The position numbers were made by a program, and so were the translations under genes. A stretch of 64,000 nt of DNA, taken from positions 1 through 64,000 of the IMG/VR virus record IMGVR_UViG_3300021963_000055. One strand, given 5' to 3'. The notes below the pieces were generated by a model. The model had not been told where the DNA came from. It was given only the letters and a program-made list of their open reading frames with translations, and did not search any database. The stretch comes from a virus. This document shows positions 1-5,710 of the stretch, piece by piece (the first letter of the stretch is position 1; every line of letters starts with the position of its first letter).

Positions 1-104
1 GCAGGAACTTCTTCAGAAGAAGTAACATTTTCTGCGAGCACAGGAGCACACAGAGAATTTACAGAAATGGATACAGCAGCAGCAAGAAGAATATTATTAA
101 TCAT
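1..104 (-). CDS. Exported protein, N-terminal fragment (cut by window edge)
   Basis: Partial gene leaving the left edge. The ATG at 104 overlaps the TGA stop of the ferredoxin gene (ATGA arrangement), so the two are probably translated together. The visible 34 residues are a Sec-type signal peptide: a hydrophobic core rich in Ala, Ile, Leu and Val after an N-terminal Met-Ile-Asn-Asn, ending in a likely signal peptidase site (Val-Leu-Ala before Glu, about residue 24), followed by a polar Asn/Thr/Ser/Glu stretch. The n-region has no positive residue, which is weak for a signal peptide. The mature domain is outside the window, so no function can be given. Confidence 0.6.
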   Translation of the reverse strand, partial: MINNILLAAAVSISVNSLCAPVLAENVTSSEEVP

Positions 105-397
105 CACAGATTTTCTTCCTGCTCAGTCAGGATAACACAATCACTTGTGGGATATGCTACACAAGTCAGCACCCAACCATCAGCAATCTGGTCGTCGTCA
201 AGGAAGGATTGCTCCTCATTATCTACGGTGCCAGAGATGAGTTTCCCTGCACAAGCTGAACAAGCACCTGCTTTGCACGAAGAAGGAAGGTCAACACCTG
301 CTTCTTCTGCTGCTTCAAGAATGTATTGGTCATCAGAACATTGAATAGTAGTTTCAGTTCCATCGAGAGAACGAAGAGTAACATTGAAAGGGAACAT
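104..397 (-). CDS. petF: Plant-type [2Fe-2S] ferredoxin
   Basis: A 97-residue ferredoxin with the complete 2Fe-2S ligand set: Cys41, Cys46, Cys49 and Cys79 (C-x4-C-x2-C-x29-C) in the [10 protein letters not shown] context, the usual length for cyanobacterial PetF. It would carry electrons from photosystem I to ferredoxin-dependent enzymes during infection; cyanophage ferredoxins are known auxiliary genes, often thought to feed bilin reductases. The reading frame extends upstream to a TTG at 412, but ATG at 397 fits ferredoxin N-termini better. A strong promoter lies at 461-489, between this gene and hli. Its stop overlaps the start of an exported protein. Confidence 0.93.
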   Translation of the reverse strand: MFPFNVTLRSLDGTETTIQCSDDQYILEAAEEAGVDLPSSCKAGACSACAGKLISGTVDNEEQSFLDDDQIADGWVLTCVAYPTSDCVILTEQEENL

Positions 398-460
398 TAG
401 TAAGTCTCGCAAATTTTTTCTACGGATGCTGCCAGTAACACTAAGAAACTGACACTAGTA

Positions 461-489
461 ATTGTAAACAAAAGTTCAGTCATTGTCAA
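461..489 (-). promoter_or_regulatory. Sigma-70-type promoter for petF
   Basis: On the minus strand TTGACA (489-484), a 17-base spacer and TACAAT (466-461). Transcription would start near 454 and read petF and the exported protein gene. It is placed directly after the hli stop codon. Confidence 0.75.
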
Positions 490-496
490 TCAATTG

Positions 497-691
497 TCAG
501 AAGATCCCGAAGAAGAGTTTGCCAGTGAGAGCATAAGAAATAGCCCCAGCAACAATACCGAGCATTGCCCAACGTCCATTATAGGTCTCTTTCCATTCAT
601 TTGGAGTTTGCATACCATAATTGTGGTAGTACATAGTAGGTTCTTTGGCCCACATGTTTTGTTGCCCACGGTCATTAGTCGTTACAGTCAT
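497..691 (-). CDS. hli: High-light-inducible protein (Hli)
   Basis: A 64-residue single-helix member of the chlorophyll a/b-binding-like family. The signature is at residues 35-46: a Glu followed by Asn-Gly-Arg-Trp-Ala-Met-Leu-Gly, then a hydrophobic membrane helix (about 42-62) ending in Phe-Phe-Gly-Ile-Phe. Family members bind chlorophyll or carotenoid and protect photosystem II and nascent chlorophyll proteins in the thylakoid membrane; cyanophage copies are thought to sustain photosynthesis during infection. It starts 3 bases downstream of the stop of the ribbon-helix-helix gene, which suggests one transcript. Confidence 0.93.
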   Translation of the reverse strand: MTVTTNDRGQQNMWAKEPTMYYHNYGMQTPNEWKETYNGRWAMLGIVAGAISYALTGKLFFGIF

Positions 692-694
692 AAT

Positions 695-871
695 TTACTC
701 AATAGATTTAGAAATTGCATTTTGCTCATCATATAACATTCCCTTTTTAATTAAATCTATTACAAGTCTTGAAGTTGTAATAAATTTTTCATCACTTATT
801 TTTTTCAATTCATGAAGTATATGCACATCTTTTTCTCTAAAAGATATGTTCAAGTTTCTTTGTGTAGTCAT
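695..871 (-). CDS. Small ribbon-helix-helix (Arc/CopG-like) protein
   Basis: A 58-residue protein read directly from the sequence (ATG 871, TAA 695). The N-terminal strand (Leu-Asn-Ile-Ser-Phe), a first helix (about residues 13-27), a Thr-Thr-Ser turn and a second helix ending Ile-Lys-Lys-Gly-Met match the ribbon-helix-helix fold of Arc/MetJ-type DNA-binding proteins, which act as dimers. The position just ahead of hli suggests a small transcriptional regulator of this host-like cluster, but its target is unknown. The call rests on pattern only. Confidence 0.6.
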   Translation of the reverse strand: MTTQRNLNISFREKDVHILHELKKISDEKFITTSRLVIDLIKKGMLYDEQNAISKSIE

Positions 872-899
872 TATTAATAAATGTTACAATAGTATATAT

Positions 900-923
900 G
901 AAAAAGGGGGTTGTATAACCCCC
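900..923 (-). terminator. Rho-independent terminator after the porin-like gene
   Basis: Minus strand: GGGGGTT, 4-base loop, AACCCCC, then TTTTTC. The 7-bp stem (917-923 with 906-912) sits just past the stop of the porin-like gene. Confidence 0.85.
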
Positions 924-936
924 AATTGTCAGAAAA

Positions 937-1803
937 TCAGAACTTAAAGCCTAGACCAGTGGTGAACACAGGACTATAAGCGGCATCAGCACCACCATAT
1001 GCATTACCAGCATTAGTGGTAGGGAACTTCAGATCTGCAAAACCAACTAGGGAGTTAGTTAGACGACCTTCAACCCCTAGAGCAAGCACAACTTGACCCT
1101 TCTCACCAATAGCAGACTGATAGTTTGATTGAGTACCATTGGTGAAAGGAACTTGATAACCAACACCAGCATAGATGTTAGCAGCACTCACACCTGCCTT
1201 ACGGGCGATAGACCAATCATAGGAGATGAGACCACCACCAGCGGTGCCGATGTTGCTGTCAGGTCCAGCAACGGCATTCAGGTAAGGACGAACCGACACA
1301 GCATTCTGATTGCTGAAAGTCTTGGCAGCGTAACGTGCTTGGAGAGTACCACCAGAGATAGTACGGTTGGCAGTATAACCACCACCATCAACACCTTGCT
1401 TATTCAGCAGCACACCGATACCAACGTAGTTACCAACGCCTTGTGCTTTCTGAGCAGCAGCAACCTCAAGGGCGCTTACGCGAGCGTTAACGGTAGCAAA
1501 CTCAGCACGAAGAGCAGCAGCGAGTTTAGCATCTGCTTCAGACTGATACTCAGTAATGCGGTCCAGGCAAGCGTTGGTGAGAGCAGCAAGCTCAGCACGG
1601 GTAGCGGGTTGTCCAGGTTCAAAAGTACCATTAGGATAACCAGCGATACAACCGTAACGCGACACCAAATTGGAGATGGCCTGATAAGACCACTCGGTGG
1701 GTTGAACATCACGCAATTGTGAAACACTAGTGATTTGTGCCATGGCAGGAGCAGCAACAGAAGCAGCAACTACACCAGCAGTGATAAGTGAACGAATCAT
1801 CAT
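937..1803 (-). CDS. SLH-domain porin-like outer-membrane protein
   Basis: A 288-residue exported protein built like a miniature cyanobacterial SomA/OprB-type porin. It has a signal peptide (about 1-22, Ala-Met-Ala cleavage region), a single S-layer homology domain (about 28-80, including the Gly-Tyr-Pro-Asn-Gly-Thr-Phe-x-Pro core and the T-R-A-E-L-A motif), a short coiled coil (82-118), then a Gly/aromatic-rich beta region ending in a C-terminal Phe, the usual outer-membrane assembly signal. Host SomA porins are nearly twice as long, so the barrel is short. It has its own strong promoter (1879-1907) and terminator, so it is an independent, probably early unit. A role in altering the infected cell's envelope or nutrient uptake is inference. 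Confidence 0.8.
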   Translation of the reverse strand: MMIRSLITAGVVAASVAAPAMAQITSVSQLRDVQPTEWSYQAISNLVSRYGCIAGYPNGTFEPGQPATRAELAALTNACLDRITEYQSEADAKLAAALRAEFATVNARVSALEVAAAQKAQGVGNYVGIGVLLNKQGVDGGGYTANRTISGGTLQARYAAKTFSNQNAVSVRPYLNAVAGPDSNIGTAGGGLISYDWSIARKAGVSAANIYAGVGYQVPFTNGTQSNYQSAIGEKGQVVLALGVEGRLTNSLVGFADLKFPTTNAGNAYGGADAAYSPVFTTGLGFKF

Positions 1804-1842
1804 AATTCAAAAAATGATTGAGTACAGATTTTATTTATATTG

Positions 1843-1995
1843 TTAGAAACCGTAACACAGTTCGGTTCCTTCCCCAATATTATAGGGTAAAAGGTGGGGG
1901 CTGTCAACCCCCTTGCAGGCTCGCCACCAATTTTGATTACGAGAAAATTGGAAACTCGGCGGGAGCGTAAACTCCTCATCCGCACCAGTCGGCAT
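1843..1995 (-). CDS. Possible 50-residue ORF overlapping a promoter
   Basis: ATG at 1995 and TAA at 1843 enclose 50 codons with a protein-like composition (Trp-Trp, several Pro, Phe and Asn residues). The frame stays open only about 15 codons upstream. The start codon lies inside a candidate pseudoknot (1986-2022), and the ORF contains the porin promoter. It may be a leader peptide or a gene remnant. I do not recognise it. Confidence 0.3.
   Translation of the reverse strand: MPTGADEEFTLPPSFQFSRNQNWWRACKGVDSPHLLPYNIGEGTELCYGF
1879..1907 (-). promoter_or_regulatory. Consensus promoter of the porin-like gene, -35 box inside an inverted repeat
   Basis: Perfect minus-strand TTGACA (1907-1902), 17-base spacer, TATAAT (1884-1879). 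The -35 box is flanked by GGGGG and CCCCC (1896-1912 overall), a perfect inverted repeat that could be an operator or a cruciform/hairpin. The leader to the ATG at 1803 is about 70 bases. Confidence 0.85.
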
Positions 1996-2022
1996 ATTTA
2001 ATGTCCAATCCGACGAGGACTA
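1986..2022 (-). ncRNA. Candidate H-type pseudoknot RNA element B
   Basis: Minus strand: stem 1 pairs GTCC (2020-2017) with GGAC (2006-2003). Loop bases GTCGG (2014-2010) pair with CCGAC (1992-1988) downstream, crossing stem 1. An A/T-rich linker contains the ATG of the 50-codon ORF. A GGAG/CTCC hairpin follows further downstream. The architecture matches element A at 2288-2314, with different bases in the same paired positions. It could be a riboswitch or translation-control element. Confidence 0.4.
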
Positions 2023-2058
2023 ATTTGGGTCATTGACTCCACCAGGGTATTTTTTAAG

Positions 2059-2256
2059 TCATTCCAAGACTTCTAAATCTTTGTATATTTGCCAGATATA
2101 CTGTTTGTGTTCTTCAAGTTTTTCGATTGTTTCTTGAAGTTTGGTATAATTTTTCAAATTCATTTGGGGTTGAATTTGTTTAAGTGTAGTAATTACACTT
2201 TGAATTTCACTACATACATGAGATAACTTGAAAGAACGATAGTTTGTTTGTTCCAT
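2059..2256 (-). CDS. Small coiled-coil-like hypothetical protein
   Basis: A 65-residue, mostly helical protein with heptad-like Leu/Ile spacing and many Gln, Lys and Glu (a run of helices from about residue 8 to the end). No Cys cluster, signal peptide or catalytic motif is visible. It is read from the promoter at 2338-2366 through a leader containing candidate pseudoknot A, so it looks like a short riboregulated peptide gene. I do not recognise the family. Confidence 0.6.
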   Translation of the reverse strand: MEQTNYRSFKLSHVCSEIQSVITTLKQIQPQMNLKNYTKLQETIEKLEEHKQYIWQIYKDLEVLE

Positions 2257-2287
2257 TTGAATTTTAAGGGGTTGCTCCCGACCAGGG

Positions 2288-2314
2288 CAGAGTTTATAGT
2301 CTACTCCGAGACTA
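2288..2314 (-). ncRNA. Candidate H-type pseudoknot RNA element A in the leader of the 65-residue gene
   Basis: Minus strand: TAGTCT (2314-2309) pairs with AGACTA (2302-2297). The whole 6-base loop CGGAGT (2308-2303) is complementary to ACTCTG (2293-2288), giving a pseudoknot. A few pairs must open to leave loop length. It lies between the promoter (2338-2366) and the short gene starting at 2256. The setting recalls the downstream-peptide (glutamine-II) motif known from cyanophages, but I cannot confirm the consensus from memory. Confidence 0.45.
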
Positions 2315-2337
2315 ATAAAATTGATCTAAAAATATTT

Positions 2338-2366
2338 AGTCTATCACAGAATTTGTTTTGTGTCAA
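2338..2366 (-). promoter_or_regulatory. Sigma-70-type promoter for the 65-residue gene
   Basis: Minus-strand TTGACA (2366-2361), 17-base spacer, TAGACT (2343-2338; 4 of 6 matches). The leader downstream contains candidate pseudoknot A. Confidence 0.55.
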
Positions 2367-2369
2367 GAG

Positions 2370-3047
2370 TCAAATCATTACTAGTTTTTCATGACCAACC
2401 CTGCAGGTAGGATCTACCCAAATTTCAAATCCTGCATCTTTTGCATCATGACAAAATGCAACATCTTCAGAACATACATCCTGAATATTTTCTGCAATAT
2501 TAATTAATTTTGGAGCAAACCAAGGATATTCAATTTTTTCAAATACTCCTTGTTTAATTAACACCCAACCAAAACCAATGTAATCTACTTTAAATGGTTC
2601 AGTTTTTTCAAGAAGTTCATTTGATGTTAAAAATTTATAGGTTCCATTCTCAATAAAATATTCCGAATCCATAGTCTCAACGACTGGAGTATAAAACCCA
2701 TTAGATAAATCGCCACCTGGCTGTGAATACCAACCAGAAGCTATATCTTTATCCATAGAAATTAATTTTTCAAGCATTTGAAAATTGAATCTAATGTCGG
2801 AGTCAATCCACATCATATAATCATAATCCATTCCATTAAAAGGAAGTTGAGTTTTTCCTTCTAGCACATCTGCAGCTAAACACTTGCATCTAGCAAAGTT
2901 AACCATACTAGAGTATTGCTGCGAAATTTTAAAGTTTCCACCTTGATTGGAAATATAAGACAATAATTCAATAAAATTAACTAAAAAATCGCCCGAATAA
3001 TTATTTCCTGGCAAACAAAAAATAATACTTTTATCTTTTAAACTCAT
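2370..3047 (-). CDS. GT-A-fold glycosyltransferase (Anp1/family-2-like)
   Basis: A 225-residue protein with the hallmarks of a GT-A glycosyltransferase: an N-terminal strand ending Ile-Ile-Phe-Cys-Leu-Pro-Gly, an Ala/Arg-rich nucleotide-binding helix, and a metal-binding Asp-Ser-Asp at residues 82-84 in the setting Trp-Ile-Asp-Ser-Asp-Ile. The Ser-Glu-Asp-x-x-Phe-Cys segment near residue 194 resembles the catalytic acidic motif. It would transfer a sugar from a nucleotide sugar; the acceptor (phage DNA, virion protein or host polysaccharide) cannot be told. ATG at 3047 was chosen over an in-frame GTG at 3077 because GTG would overlap the upstream gene. Confidence 0.8.
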   Translation of the reverse strand: MSLKDKSIIFCLPGNNYSGDFLVNFIELLSYISNQGGNFKISQQYSSMVNFARCKCLAADVLEGKTQLPFNGMDYDYMMWIDSDIRFNFQMLEKLISMDKDIASGWYSQPGGDLSNGFYTPVVETMDSEYFIENGTYKFLTSNELLEKTEPFKVDYIGFGWVLIKQGVFEKIEYPWFAPKLINIAENIQDVCSEDVAFCHDAKDAGFEIWVDPTCRVGHEKLVMI

Positions 3048-3049
3048 AA

Positions 3050-3223
3050 TTAATGTTTGAATTTTAGTTTGTTGCACTCGTTACAATAATAAGAAAACCC
3101 AGTGCTAAAGTATTTTACCACTTGGTAGTGGTTTTTGTCAAGGGGGTATTCAGTGGAACAGTTGGAACACTGTCTAGTCCCACCACCAACAGAGGTTTTC
3201 AAGGGTGTTGATGAATTGCTCAT
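3050..3223 (-). CDS. Small zinc-ribbon protein
   Basis: A 57-residue protein with two CxxC pairs (Cys-Ser-Asn-Cys and Cys-Asn-Glu-Cys) about 25 residues apart, the layout of a zinc ribbon. The ATG at 3223 lies 50 bases inside the 3' end of the upstream 193-residue gene, and the stop is 3 bases from the glycosyltransferase start, so all three are probably co-translated. Small zinc ribbons usually bind nucleic acid or proteins; no specific role is visible. Confidence 0.7.
   Translation of the reverse strand: MSNSSTPLKTSVGGGTRQCSNCSTEYPLDKNHYQVVKYFSTGFSYYCNECNKLKFKH
3112..3141 (-). promoter_or_regulatory. Possible internal promoter ahead of the glycosyltransferase
   Basis: Minus-strand TTGACA (3141-3136), 18-base spacer, TAAAAT (3117-3112), inside the zinc-ribbon gene and 65 bases before the glycosyltransferase ATG. 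Confidence 0.4.
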
Positions 3224-3755
3224 GATAGACCGTGCGACTCGGATTAGGTTTACCATCTTTCATGTCTTGTAGATACTGCATTATACCACGAACTACTGGA
3301 GTGTCTTGGAAGTATTCGTGCATTCGATAACAATTAAATTTTTCGTTGTACTGGATGAAGTCATGCAATGGTGCCATGTTGCGACGGTATGCACGAATGA
3401 ATACATCTTCATCTTTAATACCGTGCTTGTTGCGAATGTCAAGTGGTGTATATTTTTCACCATTATATTCTTCATCAAGTTTTTCTGGATCACCAAATAC
3501 AAAATGAAGATCTTCGTAATACTTTTCCATTAACTCAAGGTTTGGTGCTACACGAAGTTCTTCATTCTCTTCCATGTAATATTTCATTCGATTAATTGCA
3601 TCTGGATCTGTTAGACGGAATACAATATTACCAATGTAATAGTCTACAGGACCACCATAAAGACTGCTTGATGTTCTTTTACGAAAAGAGAGGTGGATTA
3701 TTTCAAATCCAGCCTCTTCATTCTCTTCTCCAACTAGTCCTTGAGAAAATGTCAT
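3174..3755 (-). CDS. Conserved-looking hypothetical protein, 193 residues
   Basis: A soluble, acidic and aromatic-rich protein of 193 residues ending in Trp-Trp-Trp-Asp. No signal peptide, membrane segment, nucleotide-binding motif or metal cluster can be seen. It starts 3 bases after the stop of the 69-residue gene upstream and overlaps the zinc-ribbon gene downstream by 50 bases, so it belongs to a tight four-gene unit that ends with the glycosyltransferase. I do not recognise its family. Confidence 0.75.
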   Translation of the reverse strand: MTFSQGLVGEENEEAGFEIIHLSFRKRTSSSLYGGPVDYYIGNIVFRLTDPDAINRMKYYMEENEELRVAPNLELMEKYYEDLHFVFGDPEKLDEEYNGEKYTPLDIRNKHGIKDEDVFIRAYRRNMAPLHDFIQYNEKFNCYRMHEYFQDTPVVRGIMQYLQDMKDGKPNPSRTVYHEQFINTLENLCWWWD

Positions 3756-3757
3756 AA

Positions 3758-3967
3758 TTAATGAAACCCAAAGTTTGAATTGTCTAACTCGTTGCCTTGT
3801 TTAATTTCTTGTTTACGAAGCTTTTTAAGCTCTTTTACTAGATCTTTAATTTGTTTGTATGCATCATCTGCATGGAGTTTTCCACCAACTTCAAGCCCAA
3901 CGATAACTTGAACTCGATCTCCAAACTGAGCAAGTTGTTTTTCAAAGGTAGTTAGTTCTTCATACAT
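3758..3967 (-). CDS. Small helical hypothetical protein, 69 residues
   Basis: A charged, helical protein (Lys/Glu-rich from about residue 38 to 58) with no catalytic motif. It starts just after tRNA-Thr and opens the unit that continues into the 193-residue, zinc-ribbon and glycosyltransferase genes (gaps of 2-3 bases or overlaps). Function unknown. Confidence 0.65.
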   Translation of the reverse strand: MYEELTTFEKQLAQFGDRVQVIVGLEVGGKLHADDAYKQIKDLVKELKKLRKQEIKQGNELDNSNFGFH

Positions 3968-3986
3968 GGCAGGTATTTAATTTTAA

Positions 3987-4060
3987 AGCCCAAGATCGGA
4001 CTTGAACCGATGGCCTACGCTTTACAAAAGCGTTGCTCTATCCAACTGAGCTACTCAGGC
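3987..4060 (-). tRNA. tRNA-Thr (UGU)
   Basis: Full cloverleaf on the minus strand: acceptor GCCTGAG with CTTGGGC (two G-U pairs), D-arm GCTC/GAGC, anticodon stem ACGCT/AGCGT with loop TTTGTAA (anticodon TGT), T-arm ATCGG/CCGAT. CCA is not encoded. Its first ten bases overlap the 3' end of the 86-residue gene, whose TAG stop is formed by tRNA bases 8-10. Confidence 0.92.
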
Positions 4061-4311
4061 ATGTCTTCAGGATTTTCTAGATCAACTGGAAATAAACAAG
4101 GATGACATTCTTCATCAATCAAATAGAATGAAGTGCGGTACAAATCTTCAGGAGCATATTCCTGATTATTTGATGCATCTATTTGAACGTAAGGGTCATC
4201 CTGCATGATTTGAGGAATCTCTTCAAAAGTAAAAGGTACGTTGTTGATGAAATACATTTCCACAATTTCATTGTTGTAGTAACAATACTTTGAGGAAATT
4301 TTGTATTTCAT
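4051..4311 (-). CDS. Hypothetical protein, 86 residues, ending inside tRNA-Thr
   Basis: An acidic 86-residue protein with many Tyr, Asp and Glu residues and a Cys-x-x-x-Cys pair near the C-terminus. ATG at 4311 was preferred to an in-frame GTG at 4323. It lies between tRNA-Asn and tRNA-Thr, and its last codons and stop are shared with the tRNA-Thr acceptor stem, so processing of that tRNA would cut the end of the coding region. Function unknown. Confidence 0.65.
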   Translation of the reverse strand: MKYKISSKYCYYNNEIVEMYFINNVPFTFEEIPQIMQDDPYVQIDASNNQEYAPEDLYRTSFYLIDEECHPCLFPVDLENPEDMPE

Positions 4312-4345
4312 AACTGTATCCACCGATACTGATATTTATCGGTAA

Positions 4346-4417
4346 CTGGCGTGGTAGGAATCGAACCTACAGTCCTACGATTAACAGTCGTTTGCATTAC
4401 CGTTATGCTACACGCCA
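4346..4417 (-). tRNA. tRNA-Asn (GUU)
   Basis: Minus strand: acceptor TGGCGTG/CACGCCA, D-arm GCAT/ATGC, anticodon loop CTGTTAA (anticodon GTT), T-arm GTAGG/CCTAC. The top base pair of the anticodon stem is an A-A mismatch; the rest pairs. CCA is not encoded. Confidence 0.88.
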
Positions 4418-4421
4418 TTGT

Positions 4422-4538
4422 GGTAGGTGGAGATAACGTTGCCTATGTTATCCCTCTTTACTTCATCCAGCCACAGAATACTAGACCAGCGAGAGGTTTT
4501 GGCACCTACAATTTTAAGGGCAAGAGTATCCACCTACG
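4422..4538. ncRNA. Candidate stable structured RNA inside the tRNA cluster
   Basis: The gap 4418-4640 holds no convincing gene. Its first part is closed by a 9-bp inverted repeat, GTAGGTGGA (4423-4431) with TCCACCTAC (4529-4537). Inside it is a hairpin GATAAC/GTTATC (4432-4437 with 4447-4452) plus smaller pairings (CCTC/GAGG, GCCA/TGGC). Transcription should be minus-strand like the tRNAs. Size and place recall the unexplained RNA C and RNA D of the T4 tRNA cluster. Bases 4539-4640 show only a 39-codon open stretch without a start codon. Confidence 0.4.
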
Positions 4539-4640
4539 ATAAAATCTACGATGTGGCCTAGGGGACTCTTTGTTTAATACAACGTTCCTTGTTGCACCCT
4601 TTACTACAGCATTCTGGTTTATCTTTCCAGTGCCATTAGT

Positions 4641-4713
4641 ACCTCTGGCTGGGAATCGAACCCAGTTTCCAAGTGCATTATCTGCCTGTCCTTACCAATA
4701 GACTAACAGAGGA
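4641..4713 (-). tRNA. tRNA-like sequence with abnormal anticodon arm (possibly decayed)
   Basis: The D-arm (GTCT/GGAC), T-arm (CTGGG TTCGATT CCCAG) and most of the acceptor (CCTCTG/CAGAGG) are intact, and the length is normal. The region where a 5-bp anticodon stem and 7-base loop belong does not fold: no register gives five pairs with a U at position 33. One alternative, CAGG/CTTG, leaves an enlarged loop. I cannot assign an amino acid. It is either a pseudogene or a tRNA with a non-standard anticodon loop. Confidence 0.45.
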
Positions 4714-4717
4714 TATA

Positions 4718-4882
4718 CTAATTTTGCTGTAGAAGATATTCTACTGTATTTGCCACATCATTCATAGCATCACGAAGATTAGGACGTTGACCAGATTCTT
4801 GTTTGATAACTGGTCGGTGATCATCAGTTAGAGTCCACCTCCACTGTTTCATGTCTTTACAATACCAAAGATTAATCTTCAT
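4718..4882 (-). CDS. Small hypothetical protein, 54 residues
   Basis: ATG at 4882 overlaps the end of the 52-residue gene upstream by 11 bases, which points to translational coupling. The product is polar, with four Trp/Tyr residues in its first half and a helical C-terminus. No motif is recognised. Its stop is 5 bases from the tRNA-like sequence. Confidence 0.6.
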   Translation of the reverse strand: MKINLWYCKDMKQWRWTLTDDHRPVIKQESGQRPNLRDAMNDVANTVEYLLQQN

Positions 4883-5030
4883 GTTTATAATACTCTAGTT
4901 CAATCCAATTAAGGAGTGTTTGAAATGCATTAATAGATGCTTGAGTACAATTATCTTCTTTAAGTCGATGAATGTAAAACTCAAGAGCTTCAATGACCAT
5001 CTGACGGTCAGTTTGTGAAATAAGTGACAT
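4872..5030 (-). CDS. Small hypothetical protein, 52 residues
   Basis: ATG at 5030, TAA at 4872. A helical acidic protein beginning with a Ser/Gln/Asp-rich segment and ending in Tyr-Tyr-Lys-His-Glu-Asp. It is coupled to the overlapping 54-residue gene. No family is recognised; it lies 22 bases downstream of tRNA-Gly. Confidence 0.6.
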   Translation of the reverse strand: MSLISQTDRQMVIEALEFYIHRLKEDNCTQASINAFQTLLNWIELEYYKHED

Positions 5031-5052
5031 AGTAACCTCAATGTATGAGGGA

Positions 5053-5123
5053 AGCGGGAAACGGGGATCGAACCCGTGATTTCAACTTGGAAGGATGACG
5101 TGTTACCGCTACACCATTCCCGC
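5053..5123 (-). tRNA. tRNA-Gly (UCC)
   Basis: Minus strand: acceptor GCGGGAA/TTCCCGC, D-arm GTGT/ACAC, anticodon stem TCATC/GTTGA with one T-T mismatch, loop CTTCCAA (anticodon TCC), T-arm ACGGG/CCCGT. CCA is not encoded. Confidence 0.92.
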
Positions 5124-5172
5124 AGTGACCCCTCTGTTTGAGCATCGTTGATAGGCTTGAGGGGTATTGAGT

Positions 5173-5424
5173 TTATTTATTAAATGTGATTACATCATCT
5201 TGGTAATAAGGTGTTGATGATGGAATTACTGTATCGCCTAGTTTAATTTCATATTTTGAACTAGTTTCTTGTGCTTTCTTCATTACAATAATGTAACCTA
5301 GCTTTTGTAAAGCTTCAGCAATAGAATGAAGAGTATAAGGATCTTCATGCATTGCACCTAGTTCAAGTGCAGAACGAAGTGCATGTTCAGCCTTTTCAAT
5401 TTGATACTTAACTGAATCGCCCAT
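5173..5424 (-). CDS. Hypothetical protein, 83 residues
   Basis: ATG at 5424 was chosen because the longer upstream extension would run through tRNA-Ala. The first 50 residues are helical with Ala/Leu/Glu repeats and resemble a helical-hairpin scaffold; the C-terminal part is beta-like and Ser/Pro-rich. No catalytic motif is seen. It sits between tRNA-Ala and tRNA-Gly. Confidence 0.65.
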   Translation of the reverse strand: MGDSVKYQIEKAEHALRSALELGAMHEDPYTLHSIAEALQKLGYIIVMKKAQETSSKYEIKLGDTVIPSSTPYYQDDVITFNK

Positions 5425-5443
5425 GATAATTATATAGTGGGGA

Positions 5444-5516
5444 TGGAGAATAGCGGACTTGAACCGCTGACATCCTGCTTGCAAAGCAGGCGCTCTACCA
5501 ACTGAGCTAATTCCCC
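5444..5516 (-). tRNA. tRNA-Ala (UGC)
   Basis: Minus strand: acceptor GGGGAAT/ATTCTCC (one G-U), D-arm GCTC/GAGC, anticodon stem CCTGC/GCAGG, loop TTTGCAA (anticodon TGC), T-arm AGCGG/CCGCT. CCA is not encoded. Confidence 0.95.
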
Positions 5517-5635
5517 AGATGGATTAAGTGTGATATATCTCATAAGGATATATCAGGGACTTAATCTCTATCCGTATACTGACTTTGCAGTTCACCGACA
5601 ATTTACCGTCAGAATGGAAGTTCTGGAAACGGCAA

Positions 5636-5710
5636 TCGGGATGATAGGACTTGAACCTACGACTTCCGCTTCCCAAAAGCGGCGCTCTAGCCAAACTGAG
5701 CTACATCCCG
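5636..5710 (-). tRNA. tRNA-Pro (UGG)
   Basis: Minus strand: acceptor CGGGATG/CATCCCG, anticodon stem CCGCT/AGCGG, loop TTTGGGA (anticodon TGG), standard T-arm. CCA is not encoded. The 210 bases between this and tRNA-Ile (5711-5920) hold no gene I can support, only small hairpins such as CCAAG/CTTGG. Confidence 0.95.

Noticed and set aside
1129-1722. Long plus-strand ORF opposite the porin-like gene
   Set aside because: It is exactly antisense to a gene with signal peptide and SLH motifs, is Ser/Thr-rich by reverse-complement bias, and has no ribosome site or promoter.
4539-4640. 39-codon minus-strand open stretch in the tRNA gap
   Set aside because: No ATG, GTG or TTG at its head and no ribosome site; too weak to call a gene.
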